Of a DNA stretch of 64,000 nucleotides, positions 30,453 to 43,215 are shown in pieces; position 1 is the first letter of the stretch; each line of letters opens with the position of its first letter. Source of the DNA: Salticus scenicus. Its lineage: Eukaryota > Arthropoda > Arachnida > Araneae > Salticidae. The notes beneath the pieces are model-generated. The model was not told the origin of the DNA, made no database searches, and was given only the letters and a program-made list of their open reading frames with translations. The DNA lies in the NCBI GenBank assembly GCA_963930645.1, contig OZ005660.1, positions 245,485,082 through 245,549,081 of the forward strand, read 5' to 3'. The position numbers and the translations under genes are program-made.

Positions 30453-30885
30453 CATTTTTGTAGGCCTGTGTTATTAGTCCTTAATTTTCAAACTTTGAAA
30501 AAAAAAACATCAAATTTTATACCTACGCCAGTAGTCAAGAGGTTATCTCAAACCTGAACAGTAGATGCAGGTTGAGAATTTATGATCAAGAATACAAACC
30601 AAAGTTGTACGGTAGATTTCTCTTATAAATGTCTTAGATTAGTTTACTGAGTAACTTGCTCCGCCATTTTCATCCATGTGGTGCCTACTTAATTTATCAG
30701 CCCAATAACTTTGGAAATTCTAACTAAATATGCAGAGTAAACGTATCTCATAAACGCATTTGATACATTTGTTTGTCAACTTGACCTGCCTCCACCATCT
30801 TGTTTCAATAAACCGGCCATTTAAAAATTTTTAATTCACATAAGAAAGGTATTTACGAACCAATTTGCTTAAAACTCCATACATA

Positions 30886-32193
30886 GGGGATTATCTCCGG
30901 TGGAGGGAACAGATTTGATTTTGGCTTATAATTTTTGATAGATTAGATATTATGCAAACATATGAATACCAATGGAAAACTAGTATCCTTAGCTGACGTT
31001 AGATGAAGTAACCGCATTGATTTCATCAACTAGAAAAAAAAAATATTACCAATTTTGTAAAGGGATCATTTTTTGAAAAAAAAAAAAAACTTTATACCCG
31101 GTTGTGGACACACTTGAAAATTCCGCAAAATATGAGAATGAGAAAATAACAAGAAAAACACCATAAATACAGAAAACAACAAAATTCATTTATTTTGCAA
31201 GGATTCAGTGGCCGAAATATTAACAGAAAATGGCATTTTTCCAAATTTTTTTTTGTCATCTTCCTCCTTCCAATCAGAAGTGCAACACGTGAATGAAAAT
31301 AATTTGCATATATATTAGCACACTTCAAATGCGTCAGACGATCACACGCGTTGCATTTCATTAAGATGTCTTGTTAGGCGTAGCGGTAGGTGCTTCAAAC
31401 AGACGACACAAAAGTCGACATCGTCAGACTGTTGAGACTCCAATGTTTAGGACGCTTGCACGGCATTTTGAAAGGTGGAGTTGCGTTACTTTATCTAGGC
31501 TTCTTCTGGAGGACTCAGATGCTGCAAGGAACTCCATATTCTCGGGTAGTTGCTTTTATAGATTTCTTATCCGCTAAGTAATCCTAAATGGCTTTAACCA
31601 GTGCAATTAAATCCATTTCTTTAAGATCGGTTCACTTTTTCGGGATTGACATTGTTAAAATATCCTAAACATACATATAAACGCTAATAAAATATGTTAT
31701 TTTAATATAAACGACCACATTTCACTGTTTGTATGTCAAACATACGTTTTAAACGAAAGAAACAAGTGTGCCCACAACCAGTTACATGAAGGTGCCCACA
31801 ACCAAGAATGGCAGCCTTTTTTATAATGGCAGAAAAAGCAAATTTCGGTTCACATTTTCGTTGAATTCGATATTACACCACAAAATATAAGGAATATACT
31901 GCATAAATATAACTTGCATTTACATTTTTGAATTAATTCACTTCGATTTATCGAATTTTGAAAATATTCACGAATGACTTTTATGTCGCTTTTTCTCAGA
32001 TTTTTTATTTCGATTTTTGCACTTACTAAGAAAAAAAATCTATTCACTTCGGTGTTAGAACAAAAACTGCGTACTGTCACAATATATGTTTCACAGTACT
32101 CAAATACACCATATTTGCTTTTTGTTAAAAGATATGGTGGGGTGCTCATAACCGGAGAATGCCCATAACATGAGACATTCACCTACATAACCC
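30886..32193 (-). mobile_element. Pogo-like relic with PHD-type transposase tail
   Basis: The left end TAGGGGATTATCTCCGGTGG and the right end (reverse complement GTAGGTGAATGTCTCATGTT at about 32193) resemble each other and the start of the second relic at 35553. Within, 31361-31240 on the minus strand reads MKCNACDRLTHLKCANIYAN, a PHD-like CxxC...H..C tail as found in arthropod pogo transposases. Subterminal motifs of the type GGTTGTGGGCACAC repeat at about 31099, 31768 and 31795. The rest of the transposase is gone. Confidence 0.55.
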
Positions 32194-32556
32194 ACATAAA
32201 TATTTCAATTAAGTCCATTAATAATTTGTAGCGCCCATTCTAGAACAAAATAGGTGAGCTTGATAAGAAAAAAAAAAAAAAAAAAAAGAAGAAGAAGAGA
32301 GAGAGAAATAAACCTAAACTTCCGAATGAGCCAGAAGGACTTCTTTACTTTACTCTAAAAAAAAAAAAAAAAAGGAGTAATGCAAATTGGACGCAAATTG
32401 ACATGCATACTGGTTTCGATGGGAAATACAATTTTTTAAAATTTGGCGGCCGATAAATGAACATGTGAAGCTGCGAGTAGAAATTAAAGAGTAGAAATTT
32501 TGATTTCAGATCATATATTCTTGGAGAATTTTCTTCCGTCTACTCAGACAGTAATT

Positions 32557-33090
32557 ATGCCTTGCATAGAGGTGCGCAAACAATATGTGCAGATAGCGTT
32601 TGAGAGAGGAGTATAGTTTGGCTCAAAGAAACCGGTTCGTCAAATCTGCGAATTCTTTGACATTTGGATAAGAGTGATGCCGCTAGTATTGATGATGGCA
32701 GGAAAGATTGAACCATAACCGAACATAGTGTTAAGGAAGCGGTCGACCTAGAGATGGGACATAATGTAAGAACTGATTCCAAATTCATCATTATTATCGA
32801 TCCTACGTGCAACTGGTACTTCAGTGACTTCAAATACCATTAATAGGCGCCTTAGAAAAATGGGGTTGAGCTCACGGGGCTCCTTGTACCGACTGCTATT
32901 AAACTTTTCACATTGACAAGCCCGTTTGCAGTGATATCGAGAACGTTTGACCTGGAATGTTACTGAATGAAGTAGATTTGTGTTCAGTGATGAGTCCCAC
33001 TCCAATTTGAGCCCCGATAACCAATGAAGACGCCCCCCAAAAAGGGGGGAAGAAAAGAGAAACATGACACCTACCAATTTTCATCTTATT
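32557..33090 (+). pseudogene. Tc1-like transposase relic
   Basis: On the plus strand the first frame gives PCIEVRKQYVQIAFERGV and VRQICEFFD, an HTH region. Another frame gives TNTINRRLRKMGLSSRGSLY, then RERLTWNVTE, and finally VFSDESHSNLSPDN, which contains the second catalytic Asp of the Tc1 DDE core. Stops and frameshifts occur at several points, and the C-terminal third beyond about 33090 is not recognisable. TIRs were not found. A dead Tc1/mariner copy, family call strong. Confidence 0.75.
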
Positions 33091-33562
33091 CGGATAAAAC
33101 CTTCTTGGTGTGACTTTTTTTGTCTTTTCTCTTAGGGTGTTCATCTTATTCGATGTCTTAGGGTGTATTATCAGTGTTTAATCCAGGTTTTTATAAATGG
33201 TACCCCATTTCTGACTTTGTAAAATAGTTAAGTAAGTTAGTGATAAGTAAAAGTGATTCTGAAAAATTAACATAAATACACTAAAGTAGTTTTATTTTTA
33301 AAAATGGAATAGTAGTAAAATAATTATCAAATATCAGTGGTGAGCAAATTCTAACATGTAAAGTAATTAAGTCTGGGCGATGTAGCAATTCCTCAAGAAA
33401 TATCAATTTAATACCTATATTATTAATCGATTTAAGCTTATAGTGAATCTTGTCTATATCAATATAACATTTACATTGCTAAATTGATTTATGTTTAGAC
33501 AGATTTTAATTTATATGTATATCATTAGTTGTGAGCGTAACATTAGCGCTACTATACAGGAC

Positions 33563-33829
33563 TAGTAAGACTACTAACAGGCTGAATCATTCGCCGCCAT
33601 TTGTACGTCAAGTCCGTCATTGCTAAACTTAAGATTACTATATAGTAACCTTATATAGTCTCATATAATAATCTTATATGGTAGTTCGTCACAGCCAAAC
33701 CTAAGACTATTATATAATAGTCTTATATAATCTCATATAATAGTCATATACAATAGTCTTAATTTAGCAATGACGGACTTGACGTACAAATGGCGGCGAA
33801 TGATTCAGCCTTTTATATAGTAGTCTTAC
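33563..33829. mobile_element. MITE with perfect 48-bp inverted repeat
   Basis: GGCTGAATCATTCGCCGCCA and the following bases (33580-33627) pair perfectly over 48 bp with 33763-33810. The flanks GTAAGACTACTA continue the repeat outward imperfectly to about 33563 and 33829. The core is AT-rich with TAGTCTTATATAAT-like repeats. A single-end copy of the same repeat lies at 56811-56858. Confidence 0.85.
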
Positions 33830-33939
33830 GCCATGCATTATATTTAAAGCAACTGCGAGTTATACAAACATGGACATCGATTTTTCTTGATTACTGACGT
33901 TCTAATGAAGGATAGATATTCCTAACGTAACACTGTCCT

Positions 33940-34520
33940 TATGAAATTTTAAATTTAGTGTTGTTGGGTGTTCGCATGACAAAGATTGCGCCGTTTGCAA
34001 AGGGAAAATCCACACACGGCCTTGTAATGAAAAATTATGGTCCAATCTTTGCGAAATTTTAAATCTGGGGTTGGTTTGGTGTTAATATGTCTAACTACAC
34101 AGTTAATAGGGGGAGGAACCCCGCAGTGACATATCTTTCAAAGATGCGATTCTAACTTTACAAAATCTTAAATTTGGAGTTGGTTGGGTGTTAGTATGAC
34201 GAAAATTGCACTGTTGGAAATAGAGAGGGTCTGACCCTACCCTCACGGTGTTTTATTTGGAAAGTTTAGCCCAAACTTTACGAAATTTGGATTTCATTGG
34301 TGTTAGTAAGACAGAGACTGCGTCGTTGGAAAGAAGGCGGGTCTGACTTTTCATGGTGCATTATTTCGAAAAATTATGGTCTGGAATTTAGGAAATTTTA
34401 AATTTGGGGCTGGTCAGATGTTAGTGTGATAAAGACTACACCGTTAAAATGGAGAGGGTTTTAACATCCATCGTGTCTCATCTCGGAATGTCACCGTTCT
34501 AGCTTTTTGAAAATTTTAAA
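33940..34520. repeat. Tandem array, unit about 112 bp, five units
   Basis: Units begin AAATTTTAAATTTGGGG-like (near 33942, 34056, 34168, 34280, 34388, partial at 34505) and contain TTGGGTGTTAGTATGAC, a GTTGGAAA-type block and ATTTCGAAAAATTATGGTC. The units differ from each other by roughly a quarter. Noncoding. Confidence 0.7.
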
Positions 34521-34738
34521 CTCCTTATTGTTATATATGCCATCGCCTCTTGCTTTCCGTTTCAAACATAACAAGCATTTTTACAAATTGAAGTAAAACA
34601 CTTTTGTAAAAGTATTTTTGTAAAATATTTTTTATTTAAACATACTAATATAATATTATATGCAATAAAGTAAAAACATTCCTAAAATAGTAAGAAAGCG
34701 CCACCCAAGTGGCGTTGGCGTTTCAAAGTAATAATTAC

Positions 34739-34923
34739 AAAACTTTGGATAACCACCATAAAATGCAATAAACTCACAACAATTATTTCGGGTCGAAAGA
34801 ACACACGACCCTTTGTCAGGAGAACAATGTAGGCACAAGTGCTGCAGTCAAAGTGGCAACGCACCCGACCCGAAACAATTGTTGCGAGGTTATTGTATTT
34901 TGTGGTGTCTATTCAAAGTTTTG
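34739..34923. mobile_element. MITE copy 1, TTTCGGGTCG family
   Basis: Arms of about 55 bp: AAACTTTGGATAACCACCAT through TTTCGGGTCG on the left, and the reverse complement starting CGACCCGAAACAATTGTTGC on the right. The middle holds about 75 bases. A second copy lies at 35963-36236. Confidence 0.75.
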
Positions 34924-35552
34924 TAATTAATTACAAAATGCCAGTGAATTTTTTAATATCAATATATCGTTAAACCTTGAAGCTTTACGAATACGAAGCT
35001 TGTTGTACATCCCGATGCAAGATTTTTAACATCGCTGATTTCTAGTGTTCACTAAGGTTATAACAACTGTCTCCAGTAAATATTCAAGTTGAGGGTATTT
35101 ATTGAGAGTTTACTGCAATGTTCATAGAAATTTTCAGTGTGCAGCTGTATTCCAGAGAAGTGAATTTTAATATACCTTTTTGGTGAAAGATGATTTTGTG
35201 AAGGTGGCTTTTTTCAAGGCCGTACCTGATACCAGACATTTTATTTCGTTACAGTCTTCTTTTCTTTATAAAGTTAATTGCGCAAAAGTGTATCAAACTG
35301 ATATCGAAATATTTCTAGATTAACCTTTGTATTATTGTTATAATTGTCTGTTTGCTTTTAATTGAACATAAATAAAATCTGAAAATTATTTTCGAATTTA
35401 TTGTTGTCATTTAATAAATTTAATCCAAAGATTATCTGAAAAGTCAAATTTACTATGGTATATTTTAAACTACATTTTCAATAAAGTTATCTGAACTAAT
35501 TCAGTTTATTTAAAATTTAAGTATGATACAAAGATTCAGTCTTAACAATAAA

Positions 35553-35962
35553 TAAGGGAATGTCTCCTGTTGGGGGGCACAGTTCAAATTTTCGCGTATA
35601 ACTTTTGATAGAGCAGATATTATGCAAAATTATGCATACGAATGGAAAGCTACAACACTTAGCTAACGTTTGATGAAGTAACTGTATTGATTCTGTCAAC
35701 CAGAAAAAAAAAAAAAAAATATTACTAATTTTGTTAAGTGATAATTCTTGGCAGAAAAAAAAAATGTATCCAGTTATGGACACACTTCAAAAATTCCACA
35801 CATGAAAAACTACCTTAAATACAGAAAATGACAAAATTTATTCATTTTATAAAGAAGTGGCGAAGTAATAACAGAAATTGGCATTTTTCCAATTTTATTC
35901 GTCATCTTCTTCACCCTCCAAATTAGAAAAGCAATGCTTGCAAGTAAAATAATTTGCATGTA
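35553..35962 (-). mobile_element. Second pogo-like relic, tail only
   Basis: It begins AGGGAATGTCTCCTGTTGGG, aligning with 30886 onward. It shares TTTTGATAGA..AGATATTATGCAAA, TGATGAAGTAAC and the GTTATGGACACACTT subterminal motif. On the minus strand near 35960-35890 it encodes HANYFTCKHC, the end of the PHD-like tail. It is truncated by a MITE at 35963. Confidence 0.6.
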
Positions 35963-36236
35963 TATAAACACCATAAAACGCAAAAACTCACAACGATTGT
36001 TTTGGGTCGAAACAAAACCTTGATTTTTCTTCAGGTGAACAAAATATGCACATTGCTACTTTCTTAGAGGCACTCGGGCCTACTTACTCCACCTTAAAAA
36101 AGGCCGTGTTTTCCTTCAGCCCGAACATTTTTGCATTACCTTTTTGTCTGACTGACGAAAGGAACATGTATTCTTTCCACATTAAACAATTGTTGCGAGC
36201 TCTTGCATTTTTTGATGTGTATTTAAAATTTTGTAT
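35963..36236. mobile_element. MITE copy 2, TTTCGGGTCG family
   Basis: The left arm TAAACACCATAAAACGCAAA to TTTTGGGTCG and the right arm ACAATTGTTGCGAGCTCTTG to GTGTATTTAAAATTTTGTA match the arms of the copy at 34739. The interior is longer and different. Confidence 0.65.
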
Positions 36237-36239
36237 AGT

Positions 36240-37967
36240 CAGTAGCAAAATTATTGAAGCACACTTTTCATATCACATCAACACTTTTCAAATAATTAGG
36301 TACCCATATTTTAAGTTGGAATTACTGCTAGGGTTTCAATGATTTTCCTGCCAACTGTACTTAATAATCATTAAAATACAGAACCAAAAATCATTAAAAT
36401 ACAAAAAATGGTTAATTATACAGTAGACTCTATATTAATTTATTCAGAATTTTATTTATTTATTTTAATAGTTACAAATTTCTGTAAAATATATTTTAAA
36501 ATATGTTTGCTCTCATATAATTTCAAAAAAGATTTTTTTTATGAATATGAAAGTAAACAGAAGTTTTTTAAGCATATTGGAGCCGGTCATTTTCAAAGTA
36601 ATTAAATTTACCATTATCATTTAATCAGAACAAAGATATTGCTGGAATTTTTTATTCAAATGATTAAAACATTTTTTTACCGTTATTAAAAAGAGCAAAA
36701 TTGGCATTATCAGTAGATTTATTTATTTATTCATTTTTTGAAACAATTATTATAATATCCTCCTGTGAAAAAGAAAAAAAAAAGTTTATATTTCATTAAC
36801 TCATACTATATTATTAAATTTTGCTTCTTAATATGTTCAAAAATAATGCATATATATATATATGTATATATATATAGAGAGAGAGAGAGATTAGTAAGGG
36901 TACATGACACTTTGGTAGGGAGGACATTTCGGTCCCACTAATTTTTTGATATCTTTTAAATATATGAGTGTTTTAGTATGATGGCATAAATTTTTGATTG
37001 ATATTACATCATTTTCCAACTTTGGTGAAAATGATGTAAGAATAAGACACACAGAACAGATTTTTTTTTTTTTTTTTTTCGTATCGATTTTTGAATAATA
37101 AAGTTTATCTGTTATCACCAAAGATCTAACCATTGTTAATTTATCTAAGTCCCCGAAATTTCAGTTTAAAAAAAATACAAGGATTTTTATATAAAACACT
37201 GTAATGCGGCTCTTAATTATCACATTCAAGTTTAGATAGCTCGAATACAAAATTTGTAGGCAATCGAAGCTTTATCCAAACACCTCCTAAATGTTAGAAT
37301 TTAATAATAAAAGAACCTAAATAATGATCTGGTTATTTAATTTGTAGAGATCTGCGAAACTTCAGTCATTTTCTTCTCTGTCAATCACGATACATTTGTC
37401 AAACAGAAAATAGTCATATATCACTCAGAATTGAAAACGTATTTTTCTTCCATTATAAAGTCTTACAATATTGTTTAAATAAATTTCGTTCAAAAGCGAT
37501 CCTCCCCCCCCCCCTTTTTTTTCTTTTTAAAATGCGCTGAAACAAAACAGTGAAATTCCTTTTTACTGTCTGCGGAAGAAAATGTGTGGAAAAAAAAATC
37601 CCAATGTATTACTGAGATGTGTGAATTATTTTTGGGCATAGGGAATTATTTATGTTTAAAAAAAAAAAAAAACAGAAATGAAAGAAAAAATGAACTAAAA
37701 AGATAAAAAAACTGTGCATGAACATTTCTAAAGCTTGATACTTGCAATGCGCACATTTGATTAAATAATGAATTACTTACATATTTTCAATTTTAAAATA
37801 ATTATAATTGAAAGAAAAATAATTTATGTGCATATATACATGGATAACATAATTGAATATCACGGAGAAACAAACATGCATTTTATAAATATTTTAAATA
37901 TAACAAGATTTTGAAATAAATTCCTCTTAGATTAATAATAAAAATATATTACATATTTAAATATATT

Positions 37968-38009
<42 letters not shown>

Positions 38010-38187
38010 AGAACAAAATACCTTGAATCTCGAAGGCTACGAAGCAATCGTAATGTCGAAAGTTTTTACATTTACCAACTATAATATATTTTAAGAGCAC
38101 TTCAATTTTCCCGTATTAACAAATATGCTACCATACGTCGGAGAAAGGATAGATTTTATCCTTACTCCAAGTACCATACTAGAAACT

Positions 38188-38221
<34 letters not shown>

Positions 38222-40860
38222 CAAAAAATTAGCAGGATCAAAATGTCTCGGGACCAGAATAGCCATGGATAAAAAAAATTTCGGAGCAAGAAAAGCAGGA
38301 CCAAAATGGCCTGCTCGAGTAAATTTATGTACATAAATTTCAAGTTATATTATAGGCAGACTGGGATAAAATTAAAAACCTTTCTGTAAATACAAGATGC
38401 ATATCAGATTAATAACTTATTTTTAGTATTATACATATGAACGCATAATCATAATTTTTTTACTGTTTGTGTTTTATAGTATTTTATGATAAAAAAATTT
38501 TTTAAATACACATTTTCCTCAAGATCCCACCGGAAAGAAGTATATGGATTATGCATTTATACACTGCGGCCCGCCTGTGTAAAATAGATCTCCAACGCGC
38601 CCCATCAAGAATTTCGGGTTGGACTGCCCTGATTTGTTTCTGAATTTTACAACTTATCTGCAATACTAAATGTTTTTATATGGTCCTATTTTTTTACAAA
38701 ATAATACTGAGTGCATGTAATCTACTTTACAACCAGAAATAATCAAAATTATTTTCACAATGGTTACATAAGAATTTTGTAAAAAAAAATCCGCGGAATT
38801 CAAGGATTTTACAAAGTAAAATATCCATCGTCCCAAATGTCTTTTTCTCTTTCTAAGTCTAGACGAGAATTCCTAGTAAAAATGTTAAAACCGATTAAAG
38901 TTTAACCAAATTAAAGTTTTAGAATTTATTGAGTAATCTACTATAATGTGTAAATCCATACTTTTATTTTTCTTTCTATACTCAACAATTAAAAATATTA
39001 AGTACTTTCCATTTCATCATAATATATATATATATATATATATAATAACAGCTTTTTACCACAATTATTTGTAAACTGTCAAGTTTTTCTAAAATAAAAT
39101 TCTCCCCCCCCCTCCACACACAAAAAAAAATAAATAAAATAAAATAAAAATAAAAATAAAAATAAAACTAACACTTATATTTATTTAATCTGCGCATCAG
39201 GTAACCCTAACCCGCAGATATAAGATATTGTATCAAGGATTTCATGCCAAACGATTTGACGCCACCGGATTGTGCTGGTGGGTTTATGTTTTCTAAATAC
39301 GCCACTCGAACGGGAAAAACCGAAGACTTTGCTGTTTCTTCTGGGTCTATGTTTCTTCATTCAATGCACCAAAAGTATCTTGTTTTAAAATCCGATCGTG
39401 CGTCTAAAAATGTTCTTTTTTTATTTTTTATTTTTTTTTTTTTATTTAAACACCAAATTAAATTTCGAAACATGGAATTGCTATTATATTATGGTCGATC
39501 GGGTAGATAGAAAAAAACAAAATACTCGATGGTGAATATTGTCTATAGTATGTTAGTGTTGTTTAATGTAATCGATATTTAAATATGAAAAACATATTTG
39601 CCAACCTTAGTGGAGGGGAAAAAAACAGATTTTACATAATTTTAATGGAGGAATTGAGAGATTTCGTTTTGTTGAGGTAAAAAAAAAAAATCTGTTCAAA
39701 ACATTATTTTCTAAATAAAAAAGTCTAACATAATTGAGATATATTTGTTTTAAACTTATTCAGGAAAAACAAACAGATTCAACATGTTCAATAATATAGT
39801 CTAAAAATAATTAAATATGAGAAAAATATTGAGAGTAGAATAGAAGTATACTTACTACTATTGCTTCAATGGTTCTAAAATCTAATAAAATAAGTTTATT
39901 AAGAACATTGATCCCTTTGTTGTACATTGAGAAAGCTTGAGTGTTGAACGACATTTCATCATTTATGAGAGATAGGCAAAAAGAAGTAAAACAATAATTA
40001 TATGAGTGTGAATATTAAGGAATTAGATTTCTACTTCTTTATAGACTCTAGAAACTAATAAAGTAAATTTAAAAGGAATATTGACAATCGTGTTGCGATT
40101 TGTAGATGGAAAAAGATTGGGAAACAAAAAAGTCTCGCAGAGAATTTGATCGCCGCTCGCTGGCTGAAGTTAACAAGAGATTCGGGGGCGGGGGGGAATT
40201 ATTGCATGAATAACAAATATTGAAAGGCATTGCTTCTTTACAAGTTCTGGAATCTCAAAAAGCAAGATATAAAAGAATACTGACATTTATACTATGGTTG
40301 GATAAAGGTTATAAATGAAAACCTGTCATACAACATTTGATCGACAATTGTTTTTTTCGACGTATTTTTTTTTTTTTTTTTTAGCGAAAGATAATAATTA
40401 AGAATTGATAGCTGGAATATTAGCTTAAATATCGGAAAATTTCCGTCAAAATTAAAAAACAGAAACCTCGCCTCAAACAAATAGTCTAAAATTAACGTTT
40501 TTAAATCTGATTTTTCGAAATTATTAGAAAAATGGGAAAAATACACATTTAAACGTAAAAACGGGGGATACGGCTTGAAAAATCTTCCGTGAAAAATGGA
40601 AGTTGGTAAGTCTGCAAAGACTTCTAGACAATATAAAGAAGAATATTTAAAATTTTACCAAAATCTACCGATACAGATGAAGAGAGGACTATATTGGACA
40701 AAATGTTTACCACTTTACTGACTTCCACCGATGTAAATCAATAATGTGCGAGATTGGGGAAAATCGGTAAAAAATTGGGGGCTTTTGCTGACGGAAACTA
40801 ATATTTGCTGGGATATTTCACACACAGACACAATGTGTTGATGTAACATAAAGCATTTTT
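36240..40860. other. 4.6 kb AT-rich DNA with no supported gene
   Basis: Simple repeats dominate: (TA)n and GA runs at 36850-36890, A runs at 37978-38008, TA runs at 38189-38216 and 39020-39044, and AAATA repeats near 39120-39170. A short open frame at 39244-39510 is less AT-rich than its surroundings but resembles no family I know. A TGCATTAA-type AT-rich region with poorly conserved inverted pieces (GGACATTTCGGTCCCACTAA at about 36928 against about 38255) was noted. Confidence 0.5.
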
Positions 40861-40879
40861 CCGAGACAATTCTTTCAAT

Positions 40880-43215
40880 TACAATCAATACACATGGCTT
40901 TTCTGTGCGTAAATACGTAAATGGTTTTTGAGGTATTTCTTTTGAGAAAACGAACAGAGCAAATTTCACACATATATAGCTTTTTTCTTGATTGAATACG
41001 TAGATATCTATTTAGATTTTCCGTTTCATCGAGAAAAATCTTCCGAACACACTTCGCTTACCCCTTGTTTGAGTTCGTACATGTTCATTCAAAGTTTCCC
41101 TTATGGAAAACTTTCAAGAACATATGGAACACTTTGAAAAACATTTTTAATGATATACATACGGTTTTTCTTTCGTGTGAAAGCATAGATGTGTATTTAG
41201 ATGCCTCAATTTAGAAAAACGTAAGAGTTTTTCACTTGTGTGAATGCGTACATGCATATGTAAAACTGATTTATCCGAAACACTTAGAACGGATTTCACA
41301 CAACCTTTTTTCGCCTATGTGAATTCATAAATGTTTATTCAGAGTCTTCCTGCCTTAAAGAAAATTTTTTACGACATATTTCAATTTTTTTTTTTTTTTG
41401 GTGTGAATGCGTAAATGTGTACTCGAATTGCCCTTGACAGAAAACCTTCTAGTACAAATTTCACATACATGGCTTTTCATCTCTATGGATGCGTGAATGT
41501 CAAATTAATTTCTGCATTTGGGAGAATCTTTTAGAACATATTACTTAGATATAGCTTTTTGCTTGCGAGAGTCTGTGAAGGCACATATAATGCAGTTTTC
41601 TCGTGTAATCCTTACGAACATATTTCACACACATAAGGGTTTTCTTTTGTTTAGATGTCCCTTTTTAGAAAAACCTCTGGAACAGATTTTAGATTGATTT
41701 ATTCTTTTGAATGAATGCGTAAACATGCATTCACAGCGCGCCTTACTGAAAATTTTTTAGAACACATTTCACAAACATATGGCTTTCATTTTGGTGTGAA
41801 TGCGTAAATATTTATTAACAGCAATCTTGTCAAAGAACTCTTTAGAACAAATTTCACACAGATATAGCATTTCGCCTGTAAGAGTGATTGAATGTGCATT
41901 TAGATTACTTTTTTGAGAGTATTCTTTAAAACAAATTTGACACACATATTGCTTTTATTTCTTGTGAATGCGTAAATGTGCAATTAGATTACGTTTGTCA
42001 GAAAATTTTTTAGAACATATTTCACACACATATGGCTTTTCTTTTGTGTGAAAACGTAAATGGATATTTAGAAGATCTTTCCGAGAGAATCCTTTAGAAC
42101 ATATTTCACACACATATGGCACTTCACCTGTATGAGAGAGTAAATGATTTTTTAGAGTACCTTTCTGAGAGAATCCTTTAGAACATATTTCACACACGTA
42201 TGGCTTTTCTCCCGTGTGAATGCGTAGATGTGTAAGTAGATTACTTTTATCACAGAATCCCTTAGAACATATTTCACACACATATGGCTTTTCTTCGGTG
42301 TGAATGCGTAAATGTTTATTTAGATAATCTTTCCGAGAGAATTTTTTAGAACATATTTCACACACATGTGGCATTTCGCCAGTATGAGTGCGTGAATGTA
42401 CATTTAGAGCACTTTTCTGAGAGAATCCTTTAGAACATATTTCACACACGTATGGCTTTTCTTTTGTGTGAAAGTGCAAATGTACAATTAGATTACTTTT
42501 GTCAAAGAAATCTTTAGAACATATTTCACACACTTATGCCATTTCGCATGTATGAGTGCGTGAATGTACATTTAGAGCACTTTTATGAGAGAATTCTTTA
42601 GAACATATTTCACACACATATGGCTTTTCTTTTGTGTGAATGCGTAAATGTGCATTTAGATTACCTTTCTGGGAGAAGTCTTTAGAACATATTTGACACA
42701 CATATGCCATTTTGCCTGTATGAGTGAATCAATGTGTATTTAGATTACTTTTCTGAGAGAATTTCTTAGAACATATTTCATACTCTTATGGCTTTCCTCC
42801 TGTGTGAATGCGTAAATGTCTATAACCTTTCTGAGAGAATTCTTTATAACATATTTCACAAATATATAGCTTTTTTTTCGTGTGAACGCATAAACGTGTA
42901 TTTAAAGCACTCTTAGAAAATTTTATAGAACATATTTTACAAATACATGCCTTTCCTTGTGTGTGAATGCGTAAATGTGTATTTTGATAATCTTTTCGAG
43001 AGAAAGCTTTAGAACATACTTCACGCACACATGGCTTTTTTTTGGTGTGAATGCGTAAATGTTTATTTAAATTACTTTTGTTAGAGAATCGTTTATAATA
43101 TATTTTACATACATATGTCTTTTCGCCTTCGCATGTGCATGAATGCCTTCATATGTGCTTCTATCTCTGTGATATCTCTTTCTAGAAAAACATTTAGAAC
43201 ACACTTGACACAGAC
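40880..43215 (-). pseudogene. Decaying C2H2 zinc-finger array, about 28 fingers
   Basis: An 84-bp period is evident across the whole span: each unit carries the minus-strand pattern CEICSK.F....L..H...HT.E.PY. Fingers at both flanks have stops, frameshifts and lost Cys/His codons (for example TGTGTGAAATTTGCTC near 40970, and the unit near 43020-43110 with altered linkers). The centre (41955-42533) is open. Adjacent units are highly similar, indicating recent unequal crossover. No BTB, KRAB, SCAN or ZAD domain is visible. Sequence-specific DNA binding is the family role; this copy looks like a dying gene. Confidence 0.85.
41955..42533 (-). CDS. Open seven-finger C2H2 fragment inside the array
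   Basis: 192 residues with seven C2H2 fingers, each of the form C-EICSK-F..K..L..H...HT joined by TGEKPY/TKEKPY-type linkers. The frame has no ATG at its start: the first codon is GTG, and directly upstream is TAA (42534-42536) where other fingers have a Tyr codon of PYVCEIC. So the open stretch is bounded by a nonsense mutation and is unlikely to be a complete gene. The fingers keep all zinc ligands. Confidence 0.6.
   Translation of the reverse strand: MCEICSKDFFDKSNLIVHLHFHTKEKPYVCEICSKGFSQKSALNVHSRTHTGEMPHVCEICSKKFSRKDYLNKHLRIHTEEKPYVCEICSKGFCDKSNLLTHLRIHTGEKPYVCEICSKGFSQKGTLKNHLLSHTGEVPYVCEICSKGFSRKDLLNIHLRFHTKEKPYVCEICSKKFSDKRNLIAHLRIHKK

Noticed and set aside
36897..38290. Weak inverted similarity around GGACATTTCGGTCCC
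   Set aside because: Only about 35 bp with many mismatches and no target duplication, so not called an element.
39244..39510. Isolated 88-codon frame with less AT-rich composition
   Set aside because: No known family, and the end runs into a low-complexity T tract. Too little support for a gene.
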